This document shows positions 1 through 8,180 of a stretch of 55,790 nt of DNA, piece after piece; positions within the stretch are counted from its first letter, which is position 1; each line of letters starts with the position of its first letter. The notes under the pieces were generated by a model. The model had not been told where the DNA came from. It did no database searches and saw only the letters and a list, made by a program, of their open reading frames with translations. Both the position numbers and the translations under genes were made by a program. The stretch is from contig JAIXZY010000029.1 in assembly GCA_027489355.1 (NCBI GenBank), positions 1 to 55,790 on the forward strand. The letters are read 5' to 3'. Source of the stretch: Paracoccaceae bacterium (GTDB lineage Bacteria; Pseudomonadota; Alphaproteobacteria; Rhodobacterales; Rhodobacteraceae).

Positions 1-1027
1 CACCCCAGGACGGCATCCACAGGATGACCGAGAAGACCATGCCAAGGGTCGAGGCCCAGTCGGGCAGTGCCGTGTAGTGCAAATGGTGCGGACCGGCCCA
101 GATATACAGGAAGATCAGCGCCCAGAAGTGGATGATCGACAGCTTGTAGCTGAAGACGGGACGTTCGGCCTGCTTGGGCACGAAGTAGTACATCATCCCC
201 AGGAAGCCCGCGGTCAGGAAGAAGCCCACGGCGTTGTGGCCGTACCACCACTGCACCATCGCGTCCTGCACGCCGCTGTACAGTTGCACCTGGGCCGAGC
301 CGAAGATGGAAACCGGGATCGCGGCGTTGTTCACGAGGTGAAGCATCGCCACCGTCAGGATCATCGACAGAAGGAACCAGTTCGCCACGTAGATGTGGGG
401 CTCTTTCCGCTTGAAGAGGGTGCCCATGAAGGCGATCAGGAAGGCGACCCAGACCAGGGTGATCAGGATGTCGACGTACCAGACCGGCTCGGCATATTCC
501 TTGCCCTGCGTCGCGCCCAGGACGTAACCCGTGGCGGCCAGCACGATGACCAGCTGCCAGCCCCAGAACACGAACCAGCCGAGCGAGCCTCCGAAGAGCC
601 GCGCGGCGGAGGTGCGCTGGACGATGTAGAAGGACGACATGATCAGCGCGTTGCCGCCAAAGGCGAAGATCACCGCGCTGGTGTGCAGCGGCCGCAGGCG
701 ACCGAAGTTGCCGTATCCCTGCAGGAATTCGAAGTTCAGCTGCGGGAAGGCAAGCTGCAGCGCGATGACGACCCCCACAAGGAAGCCAACGGCCCCCCAG
801 AAGGCGGTGGCAATCGCGCCGGCGCGCACCACGCTGTCGAAATATTCGTGCTGCAGGTTCGGCTTCGGATCTCCCGCGGTCCGAACCACCCACAGAAAGG
901 CGATGCCCGCGGCAAGCATCACGGTAATCGCATTGACCTGGTAAGCCAGGTCATGGGCATAGTTGGCCGCGATCGCGGCACAGACCGCGACGAGGCCAAG
1001 CCCTGCCAGTTTCAAGTAATCCCACAT
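1..1027 (-). CDS. ccoN: cbb3-type cytochrome c oxidase subunit I, 5' part only
   Basis: Catalytic subunit of the high-affinity cbb3 terminal oxidase of the inner membrane, which reduces O2 at a heme b3-CuB centre. The reading frame runs off the left edge, so the first 342 residues of a usual length near 530 are seen. The N-terminus reads [12 protein letters not shown], followed by several membrane segments. His115 ([15 protein letters not shown]) fits the low-spin heme ligand. His264 ([11 protein letters not shown]) and the pair His314-His315 ([14 protein letters not shown]) fit the CuB ligands. Tyr308 has the spacing expected of the cross-linked tyrosine. The rest of ccoNOQP should lie just outside the window. 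The start is the ATG at 1027, the only one that preserves the family N-terminus. Two FNR-like boxes lie upstream, as expected for a micro-oxic oxidase. Identification is secure. Confidence 0.96.
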   Translation of the reverse strand, partial: MWDYLKLAGLGLVAVCAAIAANYAHDLAYQVNAITVMLAAGIAFLWVVRTAGDPKPNLQHEYFDSVVRAGAIATAFWGAVGFLVGVVIALQLAFPQLNFEFLQGYGNFGRLRPLHTSAVIFAFGGNALIMSSFYIVQRTSAARLFGGSLGWFVFWGWQLVIVLAATGYVLGATQGKEYAEPVWYVDILITLVWVAFLIAFMGTLFKRKEPHIYVANWFLLSMILTVAMLHLVNNAAIPVSIFGSAQVQLYSGVQDAMVQWWYGHNAVGFFLTAGFLGMMYYFVPKQAERPVFSYKLSIIHFWALIFLYIWAGPHHLHYTALPDWASTLGMVFSVILWMPSWG

Positions 1028-1136
1028 GGTTAGCGTCCCTTCGTCCTGTCCGTGCGCTTCGGCACCCGACTTGATTCGGGTTGACGAACGCACTCTTCGA
1101 CAGGGTGACTTCTGCAGTGCAGCAGCGCCAGCCGCC

Positions 1137-1150
1137 TTGATCTGGGTCAA
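1137..1150. promoter_or_regulatory. FNR/FnrL-like box (ccoN side)
   Basis: TTGATCTGGGTCAA matches the FNR consensus TTGAT-N4-ATCAA at 9 of 10 conserved positions. Its centre is about 116 bases from the ccoN start. A class II promoter (box at -41.5) would give a leader of roughly 75 bases. FnrL control of cco genes is established in Rhodobacter; assigning it to this site is inference. Confidence 0.7.
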
Positions 1151-1168
1151 CCGGCACCCTCGGCGGCA

Positions 1169-1182
1169 TTGACCTTGGTCAA
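1169..1182. promoter_or_regulatory. FNR/FnrL-like box (usp side)
   Basis: TTGACCTTGGTCAA is a perfect 14-base palindrome that fits TTGAC-N4-GTCAA, a common FNR/FnrL variant. Its centre is 61 bases upstream of the universal stress protein start. A box at -41.5 would put transcription start near 1217, about 20 bases before the ATG. It lies 32 bases (about three helical turns) from the other box. Confidence 0.7.
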
Positions 1183-1236
1183 AGCGTGCGGGACGGTAAC
1201 GCGCATGATGGGGCATCACCTTCCAGGGAGACATTC

Positions 1237-2082
1237 ATGGCCTACAAATCCCTTCTGACCATTGCCGCCTCGACCGAGGGCGTGCTGGGCACCGTCACCG
1301 CCGCCGCGCAGATCGCGCAGGCGATGGATGCCCATCTGGACGCGCTGGCGCTGGGGGTCGACCGCACCCAGGTCGGCTATTCCTACGTGGGTTCGGGCGC
1401 GGTGGTGATCGCGGCCGCAATGGATCGGGCCGAGGCGGATGCCCGCGATTCCGAGGCGGCGCTGAATGCGGCGCTGGGGGCCCAGGGCTCGGACCTGCGG
1501 TCCTCGGTCGAATCGGTCGTGACCCAGCTTGGCGCGCTGACCGATGTCGTCGCGGCCCGCGCACGGTATTCCGACCTGGTGATCCTGCCCCTGCCCTATG
1601 GCAAGACGCGCGGCGTCGAGGACGAGGCAGTGACCGAAGCGGCGCTGTTCGAGGGGATGGCGCCGGTCCTGATCGTTCCGCCGCAGGGGATGCGGACACC
1701 TGCGCCGAAGCGGATCGTCATTGCCTGGAACCAGAGCCGCGAGGCGCTGGTCGCCGCCCGCCGTGCGATGCCCTTCCTGAAACGCGCCGAGATGGTGCAG
1801 ATCGTGGTCGTCGATCCCCCGGCCCACGGCCCCGAGCGGTCGGACCCCGGCGGTCTGCTGTGCCAGCTTCTGGTGCGTCATGGCGTGCGGGCCGAGGTAT
1901 CGGTCCTGGCCAGGACCCTGCCCCGTGTGTCCGAAGTCCTGGCCCGGCAGATCCGGGATGTGGATGCCGACATGCTGGTGATGGGGGCCTATGGCCATTC
2001 GCGGTTCCGCGAAGCGATCCTTGGCGGCGCGACCCGCGACATGCTGGAAAGCGCCGAGGTGCCGGTCTTCCTGGCGCACTGA
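1237..2082 (+). CDS. Universal stress protein, tandem UspA domains
   Basis: A 281-residue cytoplasmic protein with two UspA-type Rossmann-like domains. The first starts at MAYKSLLTIAAS. The second begins near residue 160 (KRIVIAWNQSREAL) and ends with the GAYGHSRFREAILGGATR segment, which matches the nucleotide-binding G-x2-G-x9-G-(S/T)-like loop of ATP-binding Usp proteins. The ATG at 1237 was chosen over an in-frame upstream start at 1186 because AGGGAG lies just before it and the family N-terminus begins there. The gene diverges from ccoN and has its own FNR-like box. Usp genes next to ccoN are usual in Rhodobacter, which suggests a role at low oxygen; the exact function is unknown. Confidence 0.92.
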   Translation: MAYKSLLTIAASTEGVLGTVTAAAQIAQAMDAHLDALALGVDRTQVGYSYVGSGAVVIAAAMDRAEADARDSEAALNAALGAQGSDLRSSVESVVTQLGALTDVVAARARYSDLVILPLPYGKTRGVEDEAVTEAALFEGMAPVLIVPPQGMRTPAPKRIVIAWNQSREALVAARRAMPFLKRAEMVQIVVVDPPAHGPERSDPGGLLCQLLVRHGVRAEVSVLARTLPRVSEVLARQIRDVDADMLVMGAYGHSRFREAILGGATRDMLESAEVPVFLAH

Positions 2083-2101
2083 TGGCGGCTTAGGGAATGA
2101 A

Positions 2102-2134
2102 AAAGGCGGCAGCCCGGCCAGGGCTGCCGCCTTT
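2102..2134. terminator. Bidirectional intrinsic terminator
   Basis: A perfect 14-base stem (AAAGGCGGCAGCCC at 2102-2115 with GGGCTGCCGCCTTT at 2121-2134) closes a 5-base loop. A-rich and T-rich ends serve both directions. It sits between the convergent universal stress protein and protease genes and can terminate both. Confidence 0.9.
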
Positions 2135-2153
2135 GTCTTGGCCTGGACGGCCC

Positions 2154-4193
2154 TTACCCGAAGACCAGGTCCGTCAGCGCCAGCGTCCCCCCGGTCTGGA
2201 TGGTGAAAAGCGCCGTCGCGTTCGAACTGGAGCCACCGTCGGTGTCAAGGAAGAGGGTGCGGGACGTGGAGTCGTAGAACAGGACCGCATCCCCGTCGCC
2301 GAAGTCCGTCGGCAATGTCCCTCCGGTTTGCCAGAGGCTTGCCATCGTTGCGGTGGCCGAAATGCCAAGCGCCGTCCGCGCCAGCACGACCTTGTCTACG
2401 CCGCTGGTGAAGTCGAGGAACGAGTCCGCGACATCGGCCGCGCTGATGATGAAGCGGTCCACCCCGGCACCGCCGGTGTAGGTGTCAAAGCCCAGCCCGC
2501 CGTTCAGACGGTCAGCGCCGTCGCCGCCGTTCAGCACATCGTTGCCCGCGCGTCCGACCAGAAGGTCGGCGCCGATGCCGCCGGTCAGAACGTCGTCGCC
2601 TTCGCCTCCGTCCAGCTGGTCGTTTCCGTCTTCGCCCAGCAGCCGGTCATTCCCGACTCCACCGAACAGAACATCGTTGCCGAGGCCGCCGTAAAGCCAA
2701 TCGTCACCGCCGTCGCCAAAGGCGCGGTCGTTGTCGTTGCCGCCGTAGAGGTTATCGATGTCATTCCCGCCGATCAGGCTGTCGTTCCCCGCCCCGCCAA
2801 ACAGGAAGTCGAACCCGTCCAGCCCGAACAGCGTGTCCGAGCCGTTGCCACCCGTCATCCGGTTGCTTAGAGCGTTGCCCGAGCCGGTGGAGTTTGCCGC
2901 TGACGTGAAGACCAGGTTTTCCACGTTGTCACCCAGCGTGAAGCTGGTCAGACCGGTGCGAACCGTGTCGGTTCCGCCATCGGCAGCTTCGACGACAATG
3001 TCTGACAGGCTGTTGACGAAGTAGGTATCGTTGCCGATGCCGCCTTCCATGCTGTCATTGCCCATCTCGCCATAGAGGAAGTCGTTCCCGCTGCCTCCCA
3101 GAAGCGTGTCGTTGCCGTTGCCTCCGTAAAGGCTGTCGTTCCCAAGGTTGCCGTTCAGGCGGTCGGCCCCGCCGTTCGCCCGCAGGATGTTGCCCGCGTC
3201 GTTGCCGACAAGCGTATCGTTGCCCGCGCCCGAGATCGCGTTCTCGACCACCACGTCCCGCGCGATGGTGACGTTGTCCACCAGCCCGCCGATGTCGGAA
3301 TAGGTCAGCTCGATCAGCGAGATTTCCTGCGCCACCGTGAAGTTGGAGAAGTTGATCGTGTCGATCCCGTTGGAATCATAGATCGTGAAGGCGATGGGGT
3401 CGCCCCAGTACACGTCCGGCGTGGTCGGGATATAACCGGTCCACTGGTTCAGCAGCTTCTGCAGATAACCGCCGACGTTCGACCCGTAGCCATATGTCGA
3501 ATTGCCGCCGTTGGTTGCACCGCTGAAGCCGTAAAGGTTCTGGATGGCGATGATGTCAGCCGGCATCAGCGTCGCCGTGAAGGCGTAGCTTCCAGGAACA
3601 AGCGTGTTATCGTCCTGGCTGAAGTACGACATTACGGTCGCCAGCCAGCTGTCGTTGTCATACAGATTGTCGATCCCGAAGATCGCACTGCCGTTGTAGT
3701 TTCCGGCATGGCCCAGCCCGAGGGCATGGCCGATCTCGTGCATGTAGGTCTGCAGCATGTAGCTGTTCAGATCCAGCGGGGCCCAGTCTGCGGGGATGTT
3801 GATGAAGGACTGGTTGATGTTGCCGCTGCCGTCGATGTCGGAATAGGCGTAGGCTCCGCCCGGGTCGTTGTTGTCGAACATCAGGTCTGCGCCGGACGAG
3901 GTCGTGGCGACGAACTTGATGCCCGTGACCTCGGTCCAGGCTTCCAGCGCGGCGACAGCGACCTTGCGCTCGGCCGTAGACAGGCCCGAGACGTTGTACG
4001 TCAGCGTCCGCGTTGCGTCGAGCTGGAAGCTGAAACCGGAGAAGCCTTGCGAGTTCCAGTATCCGTCGGTGAGCTGATAGGCGATCTGGTCCCAGGTCCA
4101 GGGTGCGGACGAGACAGGGCCCGAGGCGTCAAGGTGCTGATCAAGGGCGGCGGTCGGATCGGAAGGTTCACGGGCGGAACAAAGAAGGCACAT
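2154..4193 (-). CDS. Serralysin-like secreted zinc metalloprotease with RTX repeats
   Basis: A 679-residue M10 family (serralysin/interstitial collagenase type) extracellular protease. The catalytic domain has the zinc motif HEIGHALGLGH at residues 152-162 and the Met-turn M188-S-Y. The C-terminal half carries many glycine/aspartate nonapeptides of the GGxGxDxLx type, the calcium-binding beta-roll of RTX proteins, in two or more blocks separated by a linker near residues 390-440. There is no N-terminal signal peptide. The protein ends in a hydrophobic tail (LALTDLVFG) like type I secretion signals of serralysins, so export by an ABC-type T1SS is expected, but no such transporter is in this window. 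The start at 4193 gives a typical short propeptide. A small exported protein gene lies 22 bases upstream on the same strand. Confidence 0.93.
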   Translation of the reverse strand: MCLLCSAREPSDPTAALDQHLDASGPVSSAPWTWDQIAYQLTDGYWNSQGFSGFSFQLDATRTLTYNVSGLSTAERKVAVAALEAWTEVTGIKFVATTSSGADLMFDNNDPGGAYAYSDIDGSGNINQSFINIPADWAPLDLNSYMLQTYMHEIGHALGLGHAGNYNGSAIFGIDNLYDNDSWLATVMSYFSQDDNTLVPGSYAFTATLMPADIIAIQNLYGFSGATNGGNSTYGYGSNVGGYLQKLLNQWTGYIPTTPDVYWGDPIAFTIYDSNGIDTINFSNFTVAQEISLIELTYSDIGGLVDNVTIARDVVVENAISGAGNDTLVGNDAGNILRANGGADRLNGNLGNDSLYGGNGNDTLLGGSGNDFLYGEMGNDSMEGGIGNDTYFVNSLSDIVVEAADGGTDTVRTGLTSFTLGDNVENLVFTSAANSTGSGNALSNRMTGGNGSDTLFGLDGFDFLFGGAGNDSLIGGNDIDNLYGGNDNDRAFGDGGDDWLYGGLGNDVLFGGVGNDRLLGEDGNDQLDGGEGDDVLTGGIGADLLVGRAGNDVLNGGDGADRLNGGLGFDTYTGGAGVDRFIISAADVADSFLDFTSGVDKVVLARTALGISATATMASLWQTGGTLPTDFGDGDAVLFYDSTSRTLFLDTDGGSSSNATALFTIQTGGTLALTDLVFG

Positions 4194-4215
4194 GCAGGTG
4201 GTCCTCGGTCAGGGT

Positions 4216-4638
4216 CTATCTCGGAAAACTGGCGATCAGCCGGGCGAAGAAGTCGCGGCGGAGGGGTTCGGACATCCGGGCGTCAGAGATGCGGACACCG
4301 ACCGAGGGCTGGCTCGTGCGGATGCCCTGCGCATCGACCAACGTCGGGGTGACTTCCAGACCCATGTCGTTTGCCCGGTCGATGACGATCTCCAGCCCCG
4401 GACCCGCAGACAGCGGCACGACCTGTTCCGGCTGCAGCGACACCCCCGGTTGATCCCGAAGGACCGTCAGAAACTCGGCGCAGATCGTTGCGGCCAAGGT
4501 CGGATCGACACTGTCGGCCGCCGCGCAGGCAGCAAAGAACTGTTTGGTCTGCCCCTGATCGCCGCTTGCCGCTGAACCCATCAACCCCACCACCAAAACC
4601 GTCATTCCAATACCAAGGCGGCGAGCATCGCGCCTCAT
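4216..4638 (-). CDS. Small exported protein of unknown function upstream of the protease
   Basis: Not recognised. The reading frame can start further upstream at 4713. The ATG at 4638 is preferred because it yields a classical signal peptide: MRRDARRLG, then the hydrophobic run MTVLVVGLMGSA, and a likely cut after ASG. The mature part, about 115 residues, has two cysteines near its start (FFAACAAADSVDPTLAATIC) that could form a disulfide. It reads as a compact periplasmic or secreted domain. Only 22 bases separate its stop from the protease start, so the two are probably co-transcribed. A partner or inhibitor of the protease is conceivable, but it does not show a recognisable serralysin-inhibitor sequence. 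Confidence 0.6.
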   Translation of the reverse strand: MRRDARRLGIGMTVLVVGLMGSAASGDQGQTKQFFAACAAADSVDPTLAATICAEFLTVLRDQPGVSLQPEQVVPLSAGPGLEIVIDRANDMGLEVTPTLVDAQGIRTSQPSVGVRISDARMSEPLRRDFFARLIASFPR

Positions 4639-4829
4639 CCGGGGAAACCCTCTGAAAACATCTGGCGTCATCCTATCGGCAATCCGCGCGTCGGTTCGAC
4701 GGATTTGCGGCAAATTGCGGGCAAGATGATATGCTGTAGCCTGCTTGGCAATCTTTTAATCGTGCCGCGCCAGTCCGTTTCCGGGATTTGCGGTAAAGCA
4801 TCGCGGCCCGGAACATCCCTTTCCGCCCG

Positions 4830-5210
4830 TCAGTCCGGCAGCTTCCCCAGCTCCTCCACCGCCGTCTCGCGCAGGGCCTGCAGATCGGCGATGGCGGCGT
4901 CAAGATCCTTGCGTTGCTGTTCCAGCGCGACGAGCTGGCGGTCGGCCAGTTGCAGCCAGGCCAGGAGTTGCGGTCGCTCTCCCTTCTTGCCGTAGATCAG
5001 GAGCCACTGGCGGATCTCTTCAAGCGAGAAGCCGAAGCGGCGGCCGCGCAGGATCAGCTTCATCCGCGCCACCTCGCGCGGGCCGTAAAAGCGCGAGCGA
5101 CCCTCCTTCTCGGGCTGCAGAAGTTCGATGTATTCGTAGTAGCGCAGGGTGCGCGGGGTCACGTCGAACCGGGCGCACATCTCCTTGAAGCTGAGGCGGG
5201 TTTCGGTCAT
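4830..5210 (-). CDS. MerR family transcriptional regulator
   Basis: A 126-residue MerR-type activator/repressor. It has an N-terminal winged helix ([20 protein letters not shown]), then a wing and LILRGRRFGFSLEEIRQWL, and a C-terminal coiled coil with AALEQQ/LDAAIADLQA-like heptads. There are no cysteine pairs for metal sensing, so the ligand is probably an organic molecule. The start at 5210 is used instead of 5285 because the domain begins directly after MTETRLS. It closely resembles the second MerR protein at 43360-43758; both sit beside acyl-CoA-handling genes. It diverges from a thioesterase pair, which it may regulate (inference). Confidence 0.9.
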   Translation of the reverse strand: MTETRLSFKEMCARFDVTPRTLRYYEYIELLQPEKEGRSRFYGPREVARMKLILRGRRFGFSLEEIRQWLLIYGKKGERPQLLAWLQLADRQLVALEQQRKDLDAAIADLQALRETAVEELGKLPD

Positions 5211-5238
5211 GCGCGGTCCTCCCGGCGCGCAGACTAGG

Positions 5239-5286
5239 GTTGCGGCCGCATCGGTGCAACAGGGTCGGGGGTTGCCTTCCCGCAAC
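5239..5286. promoter_or_regulatory. Paired GTTGC/GCAAC inverted repeats, possible MerR operator
   Basis: The 107-base divergent intergenic region holds two inverted repeats with the same half-site: GTTGC (5239-5243) with GCAAC (5256-5260), and GTTGC (5271-5275) with GCAAC (5282-5286). Their place between the MerR gene and the thioesterase genes fits an autoregulatory operator. No clear -35/-10 pair was found, so this is tentative. Confidence 0.35.
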
Positions 5287-5317
5287 GTCGCGGCTTTGAT
5301 GCGCGCCCGGAGGCCCC

Positions 5318-5740
5318 ATGCCCGATATCGATGCGATCGCCCGCCAGTTCATCCAGGCCCTGCCGCACAGCCATGCCTTGGGCATGGAGCTTGAGGCCAT
5401 CGGCGACGGGACGGCGACCATTGCCATGCCCTACGACGCCCGGCTGATCGGGGACCCGACGACCGGGGTGATCCACGGCGGCGCGGTCTCGGCCCTGATG
5501 GACACGGCCTGCGGGGCCGCGGTGATGAGCCATCCGAACGCCGGCTTCTCCACCGCCACGCTGGATTTGCGCATCGACTACATGCGTCCGGCGACGGCGG
5601 GCCAGACGATCCGGGCGCGGGCGGAATGTCACCATGTCACCCGGTCGGTGGCCTTCGTCCGCGCCGTGGCGACCGATGACGACGAAAGCCGCCCGGTCGC
5701 GATGGCCACTGGGGCCTTCACGGTGGAGCGCAAGGGATGA
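5318..5740 (+). CDS. PaaI family hotdog thioesterase
   Basis: A 140-residue single hotdog-fold acyl-CoA thioesterase of the PaaI/YbgC-like group. The signature [16 protein letters not shown] contains the HGG motif and the acidic residue that activates water for thioester hydrolysis. The protein then continues with [20 protein letters not shown], the usual central strand region. The start has CGGAGG just upstream. It overlaps the next gene by four bases (ATGA), so it is translationally coupled to a second hotdog protein. Two subunits could pair as a heterodimer. The substrate cannot be told from sequence. Confidence 0.9.
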   Translation: MPDIDAIARQFIQALPHSHALGMELEAIGDGTATIAMPYDARLIGDPTTGVIHGGAVSALMDTACGAAVMSHPNAGFSTATLDLRIDYMRPATAGQTIRARAECHHVTRSVAFVRAVATDDDESRPVAMATGAFTVERKG

Positions 5741-6228
5741 AGGCGCCGGAACCTGTCCATGTGATCAAGCGCCGGCGCGAGGCGCTGCTGCGCACCCTGG
5801 TCGAGGGCGTGCCCTACATCCAGTTCCTGGGCGTCCAGTTCGACCGGCGCGGCGACGAGCTAACGGCCGTCCTGCCCTTCCGCGACGACCTGATCGGCAA
5901 CCCGCGCCTGCCCGCCCTGCACGGCGGCGCGACGGCGGCCTTCCTGGAAATCGCCGCGATGATCGAGCTGTCGTGGAGTACCCTCTGGGAAGGGGTCGAG
6001 GCGGACGGGGCGCTGCCTGACGGGCCGCTGCGCCTGCCGAAGACCATCGATTTCACCGTGGATTACCTGCGCGCGGGCCTGCCACGGGACGCCTATGCGC
6101 GGGCGCGGGTCAACCGCTCGGGCCGCCGCTATGCCTCGGTCCATGTCGAGGCCTGGCAGGACAACCGCAGCCGGCTTTTCGCCCAGGCGACCGGCCATTT
6201 CCTGATGCCTCCGGCCGAGTCGAAATGA
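5737..6228 (+). CDS. Second PaaI family hotdog thioesterase
   Basis: A 163-residue hotdog-fold protein related to, but clearly diverged from, the preceding gene. [21 protein letters not shown] has the HGG motif with Glu in the catalytic acidic position where the upstream protein has Asp. [21 protein letters not shown] is the matching core strand. It overlaps both neighbours by four bases and so belongs to one tightly coupled unit with the thioesterase before it and the MATE exporter after it. The function is probably hydrolysis of a CoA or carrier thioester. Confidence 0.87.
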   Translation: MKAPEPVHVIKRRREALLRTLVEGVPYIQFLGVQFDRRGDELTAVLPFRDDLIGNPRLPALHGGATAAFLEIAAMIELSWSTLWEGVEADGALPDGPLRLPKTIDFTVDYLRAGLPRDAYARARVNRSGRRYASVHVEAWQDNRSRLFAQATGHFLMPPAESK

Positions 6229-7535
6229 CCGAGATCACCCACGGCCGCGTCCTGCGGATCGCGGGGCCGATCGTCTTGTCCAATGCCACGGTGCCGCTTC
6301 TGGGCGCGGTGGACACGGCGGTCATCGGGCAGCTGGGCGACCCGGCAAGCCTGGGCGCCGTGGGGATCGGCGCGGTCATCCTGGCGACGCTTTACTGGGC
6401 CTTCGGCTTCCTGCGGATGTCGACCTCGGGCCTTGCCGCGCAGGCACATGGCGCGGGGGATACGGGCGAACGCTCGGCGGTGCTGCTGCGCGCGTTGATC
6501 GCAGGTGCCGGGGCTGGGCTGGCGCTGGTCTTGGCGCAGGGGCTGCTCTTTGCGGCGGCGTTCTGGGTCGCCCCTGCCTCGGACCAGGTCGAGGCGCTGG
6601 CGTGGGACTACCTGGCGATCCGCATCTGGGGCGCGCCCGCAACCATCGCGCTTTACGCGCTGACCGGCTGGCTGGTGGGGCTGGAGCGGACGCGGGGCGT
6701 GCTGGTCCTGCAGCTTTGGCAGAACGGGCTGAACATCCTGTTGGACCTGTGGTTCGTGCTGGGCCTCGGCTGGGGCGTGCCGGGGGTGGCTTTCGCCACG
6801 CTGATCGCCGAGTGGACCGGGCTTCTGCTGGCCCTGTGGCTGGCGCGCGATGCCTTCGGGCCAGCCTTTCGCATCGGGCTGGCGCGGATCGGCGACCGGA
6901 TCGCGCTGCGGCGGATGTTTTCCGCCAGCCGGGACATCATGGCACGGACGATCCTGCTGCAGCTGAGCTTCACAAGCTTCGTCTTCCTCGGCGCGCGGTT
7001 CGGGGACGTGACGCTGGCCGCGAACCAGGTGCTGATGCAGTTCCTGGAAATCACCGCCTATGCGCTGGACGGGTTCGCCTTCGCGGCCGAGGCGCTGGTC
7101 GGCCAGGCGATCGGCGCGCGGTCGGTCCGCCAGACCCGCGCGGCGGGGCGGATCTGCATGCAATGGGGCATCGGCGGCGCGGCGGCTCTGGCGCTGGTCT
7201 TCGCGCTGACCGGACCGGCAATCATCGACCTGATGACCACATCGCCCGAGGTGCGCGAGGCGGCGCGGGGCTACCTGCCCTGGCTGGTGGCCGCGCCGCT
7301 GATCGGGATCGCGGCCTGGATCTACGACGGCATCTTCATCGGTGCGCTGCTGACCGGGGACATGCTGCGGGCGATGCTCGTCTCGGTCGCGGTCTATGTG
7401 GTGGCGCTGGCGGTGCTGGTGCCGCTGGCCGGGAACCACGGGCTCTGGGCGGCGCTCATGGTGCTGAACGGGACGCGGACGCTGACGCTGTGGCGGAAGT
7501 ATCCGAAGATCGCGGCACGGGCGGGCGCGGCGTAA
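6225..7535 (+). CDS. MATE family efflux transporter (DinF/NorM type)
   Basis: A 436-residue inner-membrane cation-coupled exporter with about 12 hydrophobic helices arranged as two similar halves. The start [20 protein letters not shown] and the VDTAVIGQLGDPASLGAVGIG segment are characteristic of the DinF-like branch. It overlaps the second thioesterase gene by four bases. Exported substrates of this branch are poorly defined. Coupling to two thioesterases hints at extrusion of an acid released from a thioester, but that is inference. Confidence 0.93.
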   Translation: MTEITHGRVLRIAGPIVLSNATVPLLGAVDTAVIGQLGDPASLGAVGIGAVILATLYWAFGFLRMSTSGLAAQAHGAGDTGERSAVLLRALIAGAGAGLALVLAQGLLFAAAFWVAPASDQVEALAWDYLAIRIWGAPATIALYALTGWLVGLERTRGVLVLQLWQNGLNILLDLWFVLGLGWGVPGVAFATLIAEWTGLLLALWLARDAFGPAFRIGLARIGDRIALRRMFSASRDIMARTILLQLSFTSFVFLGARFGDVTLAANQVLMQFLEITAYALDGFAFAAEALVGQAIGARSVRQTRAAGRICMQWGIGGAAALALVFALTGPAIIDLMTTSPEVREAARGYLPWLVAAPLIGIAAWIYDGIFIGALLTGDMLRAMLVSVAVYVVALAVLVPLAGNHGLWAALMVLNGTRTLTLWRKYPKIAARAGAA

Positions 7536-7589
7536 GGCTTGCCTTCCCCCCGCCGCCCGCGCGATATTGCGGCGGCAAAGGGGAGAAAC

Positions 7590-8045
7590 ATGCGGAAATT
7601 CCTGGTCGTGCTGGACGACAGCCGCGAATGCCTGAACGCGATGCGCTTCGCGGCCCTGCGTGCGGCCCATACCGGCGGCGGGGTGACGATCCTGTCCATC
7701 GTCCCGCCCGAAGAGTTCCAGACCTGGATGGGTGTGGCCGACCTGATGCGGGCCGAGGCGCGCGAACGGATCGAGGCGCATTTCGAGGTCTTCGCCAAGT
7801 GGATGCGCGACAAGCAGGGCGTCAACCCCGAGCTGGTCGTGCGCGAGGGCGACCCGGTGGTCGAGATCCTTGCCCAGGTGAACGAGGACCCGGAGATCGG
7901 CGTCCTGGTCCTGGGCGCGGGGACCGAGAAGTCCGGTCCAGGCCCGCTGGTGACCGCGCTGTCGCGCAACTCGGGCAATCTGCCGATCCCGATCACCATC
8001 GTTCCGGGCGACATGTCGAAAGAGCGGTTGGAGAGCATCACCTGA
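7590..8045 (+). CDS. Universal stress protein, single UspA domain
   Basis: A 151-residue UspA-fold protein. It starts MRKFLVVLDDSRECLNAMRFA and ends with VLVLGAGTEKSGPGPLVTALSR, which contains the glycine-rich nucleotide-binding loop, followed by the IPITIVPG strand. The ATG at 7590 is preceded by GGGGAG and gives the family N-terminus; an in-frame start at 7539 would add a proline-rich tail unlike Usp proteins. It follows the MATE gene by 54 bases and may be read from the same transcript. Unlike the protein at 1237 it has only one domain. Confidence 0.92.
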   Translation: MRKFLVVLDDSRECLNAMRFAALRAAHTGGGVTILSIVPPEEFQTWMGVADLMRAEARERIEAHFEVFAKWMRDKQGVNPELVVREGDPVVEILAQVNEDPEIGVLVLGAGTEKSGPGPLVTALSRNSGNLPIPITIVPGDMSKERLESIT

Positions 8046-8180
8046 CAGGGTTGTGAACGCGAGGGTCATGGTGCGGGATGGTCAATCGGGCGGTTTAAGC
8101 GGCTGCTTAGAGCATCGCAGGCAAGGAACCCCTATTGTCCGCCCGGGTCGCATCCGGCCCGAAGCGCCAGGACCCCTTGC

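Noticed and set aside
77-1033. Plus-strand open frame opposite ccoN
   Set aside because: The minus strand carries an uninterrupted ccoN with all heme and copper ligands; the plus-strand translation is His/Arg-rich and lacks any domain.
2482-3150. Short direct repeats resembling a repeat array (possible CRISPR)
   Set aside because: They are degenerate 27-base units that encode the RTX calcium-binding nonapeptides of the protease, in frame, without spacers.
6129-8069. Minus-strand open frame of about 646 codons opposite the MATE and second universal stress protein genes
   Set aside because: It is a shadow of high-GC genes on the other strand: rich in Arg, His, Gln and Pro, no domain, and real genes with strong motifs occupy the plus strand.
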